Notes: a model not told the origin generated them from the letters alone. A stretch of 64,000 bases of DNA from Paramyrothecium sp. XJ0827 (GCA_020881915.1 JAJFPB010000003.1:3348001-3412000); one strand, 5' to 3'. Positions 33,947 through 45,070 are shown, numbered from the stretch's first letter. Numbers and translations: made by a program.

Positions 33947-35252
33947 CTAGGTGACAGTGTAGCCGCCATCAACACGGATGTCCGCGCCGGTGACGTACAA
34001 GCTAGCGTCGGACAGCAGGAACGTGACTGGACCCATAAGGTCCTTGGGCTGGCCCATCTTTCCCTGAGGGATGAGCGACGTCCACTTCTGCTTGAGGTCG
34101 GGGTTGTCATCGAGGATCTTCTGGGTTCTAGATTTGGGAGTTCAGCATGCTGCTACTTCCCGAGAACTACGAGTAAGGACTTGGACTTACAGCTGGGTCA
34201 GCATGTAACCGGGAGAGATGCAGTTGACGCGGATGCCGGCGCCGGCCCACTCAACGGCCAGGGATGCTGCCAAATGACGAACGCCAGCCTTGGCGGCATT
34301 GTAAGGACTAACATTCACCCTCAGTTAGCATGCGGGCCGCGACATGCATTGATTTACGGTTTTGGACGGGGGATGACTCACGCCTGAGGCTGGGGCACGT
34401 TGACGATGGAGCCGGACATGCTGCCAATCATGACAATACTGCCGGGCTGCTTCCTCTGCATGAGATGGCGGGCGACAGAGGTAGCGAAGAGGTAGGTGCC
34501 GTCCACGTTGACGGCCCACAGCTTTCGCATGCGGTCGATGGGGTAGTTGACGGCCTCGAAGTTTTCGGTGAAGCCGGCCGATGTAACGAGGTTGTCGATC
34601 TTGCCGTGCTGCTCGATGATTTCGGCGATGCACGCCTCAACGGATTCGGGGTCGGAGACGTCGGCGTAGTGAGCCGTGACCTTGGGAATGCTGCGCAAAG
34701 TAGGGTGTCAGCGGCTATGGCGTAATCAATGGATTTCCACTGGATGACTTACCGCTCCGCATTGGGGTTTTCTCGCTTGAAAGCCTCGACGAGCTGCTTG
34801 GTCTGCTTCTCGGCCTCCTCCTCTGCCAGGTGTCAGTGTCGTGCCGGAAGGCCAAGAATCATAAGGAATCTCGTACTGTTCAAGTCCACGAGGGCCAAAT
34901 CGGCGCCCGAGTAGACCATGCCCTGTCCAATGACAAGTCCGAGGCCACGGGCGCCGCCAGTGACGACGCCAACATTGCCATCAAGGGAGAAGCTGGCGAG
35001 CGTGGGCTTCACGTACTGGCCACCGGTGCCGGCGACGGGCTTACTGCTTGGAAGCTCGCTCTCGTCCGGGTACTCGACGACGACGTCTGAATCGGTCCGC
35101 GAGTAGCTGCCGGGCTTGTCTTGGCGCGCGGGCCCGCTGTGCAGGCCGCGAGCAGCGGCGAAGGCTGGGCGTTGGAGGGCGGGTGAAGCAATCGCCCGAC
35201 GAGCGGCTTGCCGCAGAGCCGGTCCCAGCATTCTTGAGGCGCTGGAAGACAT
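33947..35252 (-). CDS. Short-chain dehydrogenase resembling D-arabinitol 2-dehydrogenase, with mitochondrial-type leader
   Basis: Five exons, 35252-34877, 34822-34753, 34690-34382, 34307-34191 and 34127-33947, give 350 residues; introns are 54-74 nt and every junction falls in a conserved SDR segment. Residues 1-45 are Arg/Ala-rich without acids ([20 protein letters not shown]), a mitochondrial-leader pattern. The Rossmann glycine motif is VTGGARGLG (about 97-105); [18 protein letters not shown] and the catalytic GSMSGS serine region precede Tyr254-x-x-x-Lys258 in PYNAAK; ISPGYM and [15 protein letters not shown] close the fold. Fungal enzymes of this subgroup oxidise D-arabinitol (or reduce the matching keto-sugar) with NAD(P). 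The precise polyol is inferred; sorbose reductase or mannitol dehydrogenase are alternatives within the same clade. A GGTAAGGTAGG tract lies about 390 bp upstream. Confidence 0.88.
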
Positions 35253-38123
35253 GTTTGGATGTGTGGGTGTCTTTCTATATTTTGTTTGAATCTCCCGACT
35301 CGAGGAGATTGAAGGCGAGGGTGGTTACGGTGGTGTCCCGCTCAACAAGGCAAAAAGTTGCAAGTGGCGAGGACGAGGGGGCCGCTTCGAAGCAGCTCGC
35401 GACTGTTGCTGGAGAAAAGAGTGCGCAAGCTCTTAAGAGGCAAGATGTGCAAAAGATGGGATCGGCCTGGTGTTTGTGCCTATTCCGTCGAGTGTCGTCA
35501 CCGCCGAGAGCGGGGTGGGGATGGGGAGCTGTTGGGGAGCTTGCCGGGTCCTCGAGGCACCAATTGACAAACACACTGTACTGGGAAGGGTTCGAAGGAA
35601 CAGGTATTAGGAGGTGCAAGAGGATAGGGTATGAAGAAGGGTAAGGTAGGTAGGTATGAAGTAGTAGCTGAGAAAGGCCCAAGGAGGCCGACGTTTTAAT
35701 GCCATCAAGAACCCAACGAGCTCCGTTCGCGGCTTGCGACAGCTCTGCTCCACCACACCTTCAACAATCTCAATCCAATTGCACGCCCCGAGGTCCTGGC
35801 GGCCGGCAGGGACACACCCTTCCCGTCCCCAAATCATACCTCAAGGTAGTTTGGCCCAGACAAAAGCGCCCCCGCTGTCAGCAGCTCTAGATCGCCGGCT
35901 ACAGGGGAAATAAGCATTGCAATTGGCACTATTCCGCAGCTGCCTGGAGCGGAGCAGCATTTTTAGCAAGTTGGGCCCACGACAGGCGGCGCCAGTAGCT
36001 TTGCAAGCTCTGGCCGATACAGAGTAAGGTACCTTGAGGCATGGTGCGGGTGTACGCTAGCCGTAGGTACCGTAGTCCGCTCTGCTTTACCAGGTATTCC
36101 CGGAGTCTCCTGTTGTCCAGTTCGAGTCGAGAAGGGCGGGAGGGGGGCGGATATCAGGCGACGGGTTTATCGCCGGCCGCGTTGGCCCCAGCCGATGCTG
36201 CCCAATGGCACTAATTGAACAAACTCATGCCAGGGAAAGGATCCGAGGGGCCGTTCGAGAAGGTCTTGGGGAGCTCCAGTTGCTCCAGCTGCTCCAGTCG
36301 GCCGCAGCGAACCCCGGACCCTTGCGCGCTGGGGGTCAGCCGGCCGACCCCACACCGAGCCTACCGTACCTTTCCTGAGAGCTTCTATTTTACAGAGTAG
36401 ACAGAAAAGCTTGCTGTTTATAGCCGGTGATCAAGTGACTTCTTTTTGATTGATGGTGAGGAAGGCTTGTGAATTCATTGCCTCTGTCAATTGCTACGCA
36501 CCTAATCATGTACTGTAGGCATGTCTCAATCTGAACCTTCACAAGCAGAGTCCGGCCACGAGCACAAAGAAGAAAAGGAAAAGAGAAAAGAAACAAAACA
36601 AAAAAAGGAACATGATGCGCTCGCACGCAATGCGGAGAATGAAATGCCTGGGTGTGGAAAAGGGGAGAAAATTGGAGAAAGGCAGGGGGAGTTTCTGGCA
36701 GTGAAAGCCACGCAAGCTCCCCTCCTCCATAACCCCAACCCCCAATGCCCTCCTCTCTCGGTCCCCTGTCCCAGCGACTTCGGTGAGCGCGCCATGAACC
36801 CACCGCTCACACCCGACCGCAGCTGTCCGTTACAAGATCGTTGCTCTCTAGCGATGAGCGTTTACCCATTGGCATCTGCGACGAGTGTCACGACGGCGTC
36901 CATGCATGCGGCAGTGGCAGGCTCTGGTGGTGTGGGTAGCTGAGTGGCGGCTCTGGAAGAAGGGGGGAAGCTCTACGATCCGGCCCGGCGGGCAGAATCC
37001 AATGTTCAGGCATCCAGAAGAGAAAGAGAGACACCCGAGAGAATCTTGATGGACTCGTGACACAAACACACAGACACCGCACCGCCCGGCATTGCACCTC
37101 GCCAAGGTGTGTGGTGGTCTACAAGGGACTCTGTTCGCGTGGAAGGGAATAAAGGCCAAGATATCCTTCCCGCATGTGCATTGCCCATCCTTTCTGTCTT
37201 GAGTAAGGCCTCGTGCAAAAAGGGTCAGAAAAGCATCTAGACGACGCAAAAGGAGCATCCATGGAAACGGCAATCCCTTTTTTCCCATCTGCGTGCTGCA
37301 TGCTACAAGTCTCCATTCGCCGACGGCGTTCCCGGTGGCCATGGGCCGTCTGCTGTCAACACCACGTAGTCTCCACCGATGCGACCCATCGCGATCGGTC
37401 TGGACAATTTTTTTTTTTCTTTCCTTCCCCTCTCTACAGGATGTCTTGGCCAGAGCATGTCAATAATGCACATGCGCTACCTACCATGAATACCCAGATG
37501 GGAGTGAGTCCATCTTGTTCGGAAATGCACACATTCGTTTGACCGGGTAGACTTCCCCGTGCGGACGGGCCCTCGGCAATCGTCTATCGGCTCGGCTGCC
37601 ATTGGGTCGATGCCGCTTTGATGTCCGTCAAACTCGGCTGTTGCAGTTCCCTGGAACGTCAAACACGTTCGGGATCGGCTAGACTTATATCATTCCCCTG
37701 GTCACCAACAGGAATTGCAGCTGTGACATACTGTTCAATCAACCCGTGGACCCCCCTTCGGGCTCATCAGCATAGAAATTATAGTTGCCAATTTTTTCTC
37801 TGACCGCAGCCGATTGCATGTTGATACTGAATGACTCGGGGATCACTCGTTCGACGACGAATTGGGATCGAAGGCAAAACGCTAAGAAGTAAACTCAAGC
37901 ATGTTCATGGAGCTTTGGGATAACAACCGTTGAATCACTGATACGACATTTCGCTGCATTCTTTGAGACTTCTGCATTCATGATCGTCTCTATCACTTTC
38001 TGAAGTTTTGACTATTTCATATGTACAATGTATCATCATGGCAAGCTCATATATGCATTTCCAACCATTCCAGCTTCAAAGCTTTCCCTTCCCAGCCCGC
38101 CATGCTATTCTCATATCAGCACC
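35253..38123. other. 2.9 kb intergenic region
   Basis: The region contains the SDR promoter (35253-36100, with CCTTACC-type elements at 35641 and 36024) and the 3' flank of the IVD gene. Several frames of 60-160 codons occur on both strands without domains. No gene is supported. Confidence 0.55.
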
Positions 38124-39503
38124 TCATACGTTGGCGTACTCCTTGTTGAAAGCCCTTCCGATAACCATGCGCCGGATCTCCGAGGTGCCTGCTCCGATCT
38201 CGTACAGTTTCGCGCTGTTAAGGCACGTTTTGTTAGTCTGCTTGTTTCCTATAGTTCGATACGCTGAAAAGCAAAAACTGCATGCGATGAAAGTGAAGGG
38301 GGGAAATGGTCAGACTCACTCGCGAAGTAACCGTGACGCCGGCATCTCCTCCGTGTACCCCATGCCTCCCAGCAGCTGGATGCAGTCCAGCGAGCACTCC
38401 GTCGCCCGCTCCGCCGCGTACAGGATGGCGCCCGCGCAGTCCTGGGTGCGGATGATGCCCTGCTCGTCGACGGCGCGCGCCGTCGTGTACGTGTAGGCCC
38501 GCGACGCCTGCAGCTTGGTGTGCATGTCGGCCAGGCGGCCCTGCACGAGCTGGTTGTGGGCGATGGGCTGGCCGAACTGGCGCCGCTGGTGCGAGAAGGG
38601 CAGCGCCACGTCCAGCGCCCGCTGCATGATGCCCAGCGGGCCCGCGCTGAGCACCAGGCGCTCCAGGTCCAGGCCCTCCATCAGCACGCGCACGCCGCCG
38701 TTGACCGCGCCGAGCACGTTCTCGCGCGGCACGAAGACCGAGTCGAAGTTGAGCTCGCCCGTGTTGCTGCCGCGCATGCCCATCTTGTCGAGCTTGCGCT
38801 GGCAGCTGAAGCCCTTGTAGTCCGTCTGCACCAGGAAGGCCGTGATGCCCTTGGACGCCTTCTCCGGCTCCGTCTTGGCGTACACGACGATGAGGTCGGC
38901 GTCGGGCCCGTTGGTGATCCACATCTTGGAGCCGTTGAGCACGTAGCCGCCGTCCACCTCCTTGGCCGTCGTGCGCATGCTCACGACGTCGCTGCCCGCC
39001 CCGGATTCCGACATGGCCAGGCCGCCGACCTGCGTGCCCGCGATGAGGCCCGGCAGGTACTTGGCCTTCTGCTCCGGCGTGCCGTTGAGCTGCAGCTGGT
39101 TGACGCATAGCTGGGAGTGTGCGGCGTAGCTCAGGCCGATGGAGCCAGAGGCCCGCGAGAGCTCCTCCATGACGACGCAGTGCGCCTGATATCCCATGCC
39201 TAGGCCGCCCACGTCCTCGTCTGCCGTGATGCCTAGGAAGCCGGCGTCGCCCATCTTTTTCCACATCTCGCTCGGGAAGTTGTTGCTCTTATCCGTGTGC
39301 GCGGCGAGCTCTTCGGGAATCTCTCGGCGCGTAAAGTCCTGGACTCGCTCGCGGAGTTCATCGAGCTCTTCAGTGGCGGGGGCCTCGAATCCCTTGGGAT
39401 GCTTTGAAGAGTGGAATCTGCATTGAACGGCAGAAACGCCAGTGGCGGGGCGCCAGTGCGTAGCTGGTCGAGCCAGAGCTCTCAACGTCCTGATGCTGGC
39501 CAT
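38124..39503 (-). CDS. IVD: Isovaleryl-CoA dehydrogenase, mitochondrial
   Basis: Two exons, 39503-38320 and 38214-38124, give 424 residues, the normal IVD length. The 105-nt intron (GTGAGT...ACAG) joins [22 protein letters not shown], the acyl-CoA dehydrogenase end signature. The N-terminus is an Arg/Ala-rich mitochondrial leader. FAD/substrate motifs include [19 protein letters not shown] and [19 protein letters not shown]. The catalytic base is Glu281 in [14 protein letters not shown], the position used by isovaleryl-type enzymes (short- and medium-chain relatives place it elsewhere), which supports IVD over other ACADs. Reaction: isovaleryl-CoA to 3-methylcrotonyl-CoA, electrons passing to ETF, in leucine breakdown. 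The next enzyme's subunit, MCCB, is 3.7 kb away on the other strand, and both upstream regions carry the same composite element. High GC3 gives long antisense frames here that are not genes. Confidence 0.96.
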
Positions 39504-39938
39504 TTGCGGTGATGTCTTGGCTGGAGGAGCGCTGGGGACACGTATGCTGAGTGCAATTGACGAGGGTGGGAAGGAGAGGAATCAAATTGGTGGTGGAGTA
39601 GACGAGAAAGCCGTGTTGATGATGCCGGAAAATATCTACGTCCGGTTACACATAATCAACAGAAGAGGTGCCACTTGTGAACGGGTTTGAATAGGTCCCG
39701 GTGAAGGAACCCTCGGAGATCTCGCGGCTTTGCGCCTGGCGTCGGCTCTGCACGGCTTACCACGGGTCCCCGCGGCCACTAACGCTACCCCAGGTTTCCT
39801 CGTGGCGAGGTGCCCGCGCCGTCCTACTACGGCAACGTCTAGCCTGATAGGGTAGGCGAAATTAGTGGCCTTCAACATGGAAAAGAACATGGCATCCGTC
39901 TATTGAGAGGAAACAACACACGGTATTGAAAAGTCATA
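39504..39938. other. IVD promoter / APH-gene 3' flank
   Basis: This 435-bp spacer separates two minus-strand genes and must hold the IVD promoter. Its main feature is the CGG-triplet element at 39733-39799. Confidence 0.8.
39733..39799. promoter_or_regulatory. Composite CGG-triplet/14-mer element upstream of IVD
   Basis: The plus strand reads CGCCTGGCGTCGGCT, five bases, CGGCTTACCACGG, twenty bases, then TACCCCAGGTTTCC. Three CGG triplets start at 39743, 39753 and 39763, exactly 10 bp apart. The same blocks occur upstream of MCCB at 42988-43038. The element is 230-296 bp before the IVD start codon and reads in the opposite orientation relative to the gene. CGG direct repeats with fixed spacing are typical of Zn(II)2Cys6 factors; the binding factor itself is inferred. 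Confidence 0.7.
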
Positions 39939-41386
39939 TTATAAACTCGCCCGCAGCAAAACTTGCAACTGCTCACCATCGTGCCATTTCCCCAATGCCT
40001 TTGCTCTCCACGCCTCCCATCCCTCCTCATCCCCTCCGTCCTCCTCTGGACAGAAAGCCCGTTTGAGACCCATGAAGAGGTCGATCAGCGTCTTGTGGTC
40101 GTTGTGAGACCCGCTGCCAGCACCAAGGGCGAAGAAGAACCTCTGCACTCTCCTGCCCTCGGTGACGCACCTGGCGAGGTCGCCACGGCCTCGGTCCTGG
40201 AAGATGGTGGCCAGGCGGAGCTCCTCCTCGGCCAACTCGTTGGAACCGTCGTAAAACTTTGCGACTGGCCATATCATGCATGGCGAGGAAAAAGCAAGTT
40301 CCTTTGCGACGGTTTGACACCACTCCCAGTCTATAATACCGACGATGTCGAAGTCGTCGTTGATAAGTATGTGATCGCCCTTGTCGTCCGGATGCTTGAG
40401 GAAGAATCTGCCATCTGGTAGGATATCCTTGCCAATACTATCCAAAAGATCCAGTCGAAAGCGGTGTACAAGGTAGACATCCGTCGCGTAGGTAGCTCCA
40501 ATCTCGCCGTTCGATATCATCGTAAGATACGATCTGACGACAGCACGCGCTGCCTCCAGTGCTGAGTGGAAAGGGCCTAATGGGCTTCCAGACGGTGAAC
40601 TGTAAGCTCCTTCGTGAGCAATACCTTGTATTTCATTGGCTGCCGCTTCTCTTGCTGGCACCATCGAACCCAGTGCAGTGAGCGGGTGGTTCTCGATTTC
40701 AAGGAAAATGTCAACTAACTGCTGCATGATCTTTTCCTTTTGCTGCGGATTTGCCTGGTGCCAATCCAGAGGTCTTCCCTCGATTTTCTCCATCATGATG
40801 TAACCGACTTGTCCAAATGGATTGTCTGGGTCCGACTCGCAAGCCCAATCAAAGATTCTCGGCGACGGAATGTTCGTATGCTTTTGCAAGTAACTCAAGG
40901 TGGCTGCCTCGCTTCGAAGTACATAATCCCGAATCTCTCTAGGAGGCGACCCGGCCCTTGTCAGACGGAACCGTACAAGCCACTCGACGTTGTCATCAAA
41001 AGTGATCTCGGCATGGCAATTCTGGCCACCCATCATGGCAGAAAGCTTCTTTGCGGACAAATCGACAGTACACTGGATTCCCCCCCTAAGCAAGGATGCG
41101 CGAGCACAGATGCCTGCACGATCCAACATGCAGCAGAGCTCGTCTAAGTGACGAGCTTCAGTGGCAGCATATTGTGCAGCATACTCTTCCCAGTTCTGTC
41201 AAAGACATTGGCAATGTTATCGTTGCAGATTGGAAGCAGCCCTTCACATACCTCGGGCTCTGGGCATTCATGCCATTTACTTTGCAGGTGAGTTCGGCAC
41301 CAGTGTTTATCACAAAGAGGGCAGTCCCCGGCTCGTCGAACGGCTGGCTGTCCACACCCGTCCCTGTCACAAGACCGCAATGGCAT
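39939..41386 (-). CDS. AN1-type zinc finger fused to an aminoglycoside-phosphotransferase-like kinase
   Basis: Two exons, 41386-41252 and 41195-39939, give 463 residues; the intron is 56 nt (GTATGT...ACAG). Exon 1 (45 codons) encodes a Cys/His module with spacing C6-x4-C11-x10-C22-x2-C25-x4-C30-x2-H33-x5-H39-x-C41, which fits the AN1 zinc-finger pattern. Exon 2 encodes an APH-fold kinase: ARASLLRGGIQCTVDLS, MMGGQNCHAEITFDDNVEWLVRFRL (the ATP-lobe strand pair), YIMMEKIEGRPLDW, the catalytic loop KHPDDKGDHILI, and the metal-binding GIIDWEW. The usual HGDLHPGN loop is altered (Asn replaced by His), which I believe is common in this fungal subfamily. Substrate unknown; small-molecule or protein phosphorylation are both possible. 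It sits between IVD and MCCB, but a role in leucine metabolism is only suggested by position. Confidence 0.85.
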
Positions 41387-43219
41387 GTTCTATAGCCCAC
41401 TCTTCGAAGTTGTAGTTCCTAGTAACGGACTGGGTGTGGGCGATGCCGGTGGCACAGCATCGATCTAAGTAATGAAGGGATACGGCACGCGAGTAGACGA
41501 AAAGAGCGATGTTGGAGATGCCCTGCGTGAGTCGGTGTCAGTCCGGGTATTACTCGGGACTTGATTCAGGCAACAGTGAGCTGCACAGGTCCAAATATTC
41601 AAGTGAACAATGAGCAAAATTGTGGGCTCAGCAAGGCGTTTCTATCATCATAATGATGCGATCATCGGCTTTTGCCCTGCTCTCAATTGTCTATGTAACT
41701 GCTTCCCTGCACAATATATGTAGCTCGATTGAGTTGGCAATGAATAGCAAGGTTGTCAGAGCTGGAAGATGCTCCTCAAATTTCATCCTGTCCCGGCTCC
41801 CAGTTTAACCATAGCCAGATCACTAGACTGTAGTTATGCCATTGAACCACGCCGTAATTACGTGAGACTGGTCTTCATGCATTGTGTAGTACAAGCGAAA
41901 GACCTTGGGCAGAAATGGGGGAATTGCGCAAAAACACGTCAGTGTACAAGATTCTTTGAGCTGAAATGTTAAGGAGGTGAGAGTAGCATAGCATTTCCCA
42001 TGGCATCTTCTCATCAGAGCTTCGGACCCCTTACACAGGACCGCTGGACAACTTAGTAGGGTAGAGGTAACATGGCATACAGACATCTGATTCAGCGCCC
42101 GTGTCAACACCTCGGCCTGGTGTTACCCTATCGTACGAGCATCTGAGCACAGCTGGTCGACTCGGAAAACCTCGTACTCCAATCGAGCTACATTGGCGGG
42201 TTCGGCTGTTGCCTCGGCGCAGCTCGTTACACTTTAACATCATCAATCAACAGATTGCTGCATAGAATTTGCTTTGGGATTGGGTTACGTTCAGCCAAAT
42301 ACAAGATTTGCCTCGAACTACGCATCTGAGTCTGTCTAACCGGCTTCGGCCCCACAGGACCCGGCAGCGAGCCGCAGCCCGGCACAACTTGTCGGCGTAA
42401 ACTCGGCGAATGAAGGGCCGAGCCGTTCTCTTCGCCTCAAATCCCCCCCCAACACAAGCGCCTCGGTACGGCAGAAGTACGTAGTGTAAGCGTAGGATGC
42501 GCTATGGGGTTAGTGATGGCAGTTTCATCCGCTAAGCGAGTGCGGTGGCTGGACGGTGGAAGCAATGGCCGTGGTCATCGAGGACGTCGTGAGGTGATGT
42601 GAGGCGGAAGTTGTCATCTATCCAATTCTATGGCCGCCGCACTGAGTGCCATCATATGATCTACATTGCCTCATAATACCCGTTCTTGAGCTGGCTTTCT
42701 TCACCTCGTGTGCTTCAACAACCCGAAAAGAAGCCTATTAAGTTCACCTTGCCAATGTTCTCCGAAGCATGCCGAGAGTTGCTGCGCTTCGAAATAAACC
42801 AGAACAGCCTTGCTCCATCGGTACGAAACGGTAGGGCACGGGAGGGCACGGGAGTCGAATAGCAAGCTTCTTGTAAGTCCAGCGAGCTCCGAAACAAGCA
42901 TGAAGGGAGGTTCGGCATGTTCACGGTCACGTGTCGCACCCCTGGAGGACTAGGGGGGTCGAAGACGGTGCAATTTGCTCGAGGCCACGCCTGGCATCGG
43001 CTTCGGGCGGCTTACTACGGCCATTACCCCAGGTTTCCCCAAACGTCACACAGCTCGGCCTTGGCATTTCAGCAACATGCCCTCTCTGGCCGAGCAGCTC
43101 TCTCAACTTTTCAAAGACGAACGGCCCGGCGATTGCGTCCTGTTGCCTTCCCTAGACTCCTTTCCCTTCTCATCCCTTTGCCTCGCATTGATCGGTCAAC
43201 ACCAATTCCCACAGCAAGC
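41387..43219. other. 1.8 kb divergent intergenic region (APH-like / MCCB)
   Basis: The region contains the MCCB promoter and the upstream region of the AN1-APH gene. The composite CGG element lies at 42988-43038. No further gene is supported; the frame running into MCCB from 42917 is an upstream extension without an ATG context and is not needed for the product. Confidence 0.65.
42988..43038. promoter_or_regulatory. Composite CGG-triplet/14-mer element upstream of MCCB
   Basis: The sequence is CGCCTGGCATCGGCT, five bases, CGGCTTACTACGG, four bases, then TACCCCAGGTTTCC, 182-232 bp before the MCCB start. Compared with the IVD copy, the first 33 bp align without a gap (differences confined to one base in each block and the five-base spacer), the 14-mer is identical, and the second spacer is 16 bp shorter. 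CGG triplets start at 42998, 43008 and 43018. Confidence 0.7.
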
Positions 43220-45070
43220 ATGGCCCTCTCGCGGTCATCCCACCAGGCCGTCCGCCTCGGCCGCCAGCTCGCCCGCCAGACGCCCTCCTCGCCCGCGGCG
43301 ACCCGCCACGTCCGCGCCGTGGCCAGCCTCACCCCTCCGCACCAGGCGGGCGCCATCTCGCGCATCCAGAGCGCCGTGGACCCCTCGTCCGACGAGTTCA
43401 AGGAGAACCAGAAGCAGATGAGCGTCGTCATGAACAAGGTCCAGGAGCTGTCCCGCAAGATCCAGCAGGGCGGGCCCGAAAAGGCCCGCGCCAAGCACCT
43501 CGCCCGCAAGAAGATGCTGCCCCGCGACCGCATCACCGCCCTGATCGACCCGGGCACCACCTTCATGGAGCTGTCTCCGTTTGCCGGCCATGAGCTGTAC
43601 CCCGAGGCCGACGTGCCCGCTGGCGGCATCATCACTGGCGTGGGCGTCGTCGAGGGCGTAACCTGTGTCATTGTCGCCAACGACAGCACCGTCAAGGGCG
43701 GCACGTACTACCCAATTACCGTCAAGAAGCACCTGCGAGCCCAGGCTGTTGCACAAGAGAACAAGCTGCCGTGAGTTCATGTCTGTCGGCACTTCTCAAT
43801 TGGCACACACTGACCCTGGGGCAACAGCTGTATCTATCTTGTCGACAGCGGAGGCGCCAATCTGCCTCACCAGGCCGACGTCTTCCCGGACCAGAACCAC
43901 TTCGGCCGCATCTTCTACAACCAGGCCCGCATGAGCTCCCAGGGAATTCCCCAGATCTCGGTTGTCATGGGTCCCTGCACCGCTGGCGGCGCTTACGTCC
44001 CTGCCATGAGCGATGAGTCCATCATCGTCCAGGAACAGGGCCACATCTTCCTGGCGGGCCCGCCCCTCGTCAAGGCCGCCACCGGCGAGGTCGTTAGCCA
44101 CGAGGAGCTCGGAGGCGGCAAGATGCACTCCTCTGTTTCTGGCGTGACGGATTACCTCGCCGTTGACGACGCCCATGCTCTGGTCCTGGCCCGCCGCTCC
44201 GTGAGCAACCTCAACTGGCCAAAGCGGTCGCCCGCGACCCAGGCCCCTGCGCCTACTTTCAAGGAGCCGCTGTATGACCCGGAGGAGCTACTCGGCATTG
44301 CCACTACCAACCTACGTAAGCCCATGCCCGTGCGCGAGATCATTGCACGTATTGTGGACGGCTCTGAGTTCTCCGAGTTCAAACGGGACTTTGGCACGAC
44401 GCTGGTCACCGGTTTTGCCTCCATCTACGGCCACAAGGTTGGCATCATCGCCAACGACGGCATCCTCTTCGCCTCGTCCTCCGTCAAGGGCGCCCACTTC
44501 GTCGAGCTGTGCACCCAGCGCGGCATCCCCCTCATCTTCCTCCAGAACATCTCGGGCTTCATGGTCGGCTCCGCCTCGGAGCGTGACGGCATCGCCAAGC
44601 ACGGCGCCAAGCTTGTCACCGCCGTCGCCTGCGCTGACGTGCCCAAGTTCACCGTCGTCGTTGGCGGCAGCTACGGCGCCGGCAACTACGGCATGTGCGG
44701 TCGCGCGTATAGCCCGCGCTTCCTCTGGATGTGGCCCAACGCCCGCGTCGGCGTCATGGGTAGCGAGCAGCTGGCTGCTGTTATGGAGACGGTCGGACAA
44801 AAGGCCGACCCTGAGCTGAAGGAGCGCATTGAACGCGAAAGCGAAGCCACATTCTCTTCCTCGCGACTTTGGGTATGTCGAATAGTCCCCAATCTGGCTC
44901 AACTTTGGAGTTATAGCCTGGCATATGACTGACTATTTATCTCATAGGATGATGGGATTATCCCTCCCCAACACACGAGGCAGTATCTGGGACATGGTCT
45001 CAACGCAGCCATGGGTGGACGTAATGAGGTCAAGGCTGGTGCCACGAAATTCGGTGTTTTCAGAATGTAG
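43220..45070 (+). CDS. MCCB: 3-methylcrotonyl-CoA carboxylase beta subunit, mitochondrial
   Basis: Three exons, 43220-43770, 43828-44872 and 44948-45070, give 572 residues. Introns are 57 nt (GTGAGT...ACAG) and 75 nt (GTATGT...ATAG); the last junction joins [14 protein letters not shown]. The start ATG at 43220 opens an Arg-rich mitochondrial leader ([19 protein letters not shown]). Two carboxyltransferase lobes follow. The N-lobe has [18 protein letters not shown] and [19 protein letters not shown]. The C-lobe has [40 protein letters not shown] and [20 protein letters not shown]. The KKMLPRDRI and SGGANLP...FGRIF forms are typical of MCC rather than propionyl-CoA carboxylase. Together with a biotin-bearing alpha subunit (not in this window) it carboxylates 3-methylcrotonyl-CoA, the product of IVD. 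Transcription is divergent from the APH-like and IVD genes. Confidence 0.96.

Noticed and set aside
38233..39264. 343-codon minus-strand frame and a 196-codon plus-strand frame (38520-39110) within IVD
   Set aside because: Both are shadows created by extreme GC at third codon positions of the IVD gene; their composition is repetitive (Arg/Ala/Gly/His) and has no domain.
42917..43219. 101-codon in-frame extension upstream of the MCCB start
   Set aside because: It runs through the promoter element and lacks a leader-like sequence; the ATG at 43220 begins a typical mitochondrial presequence.
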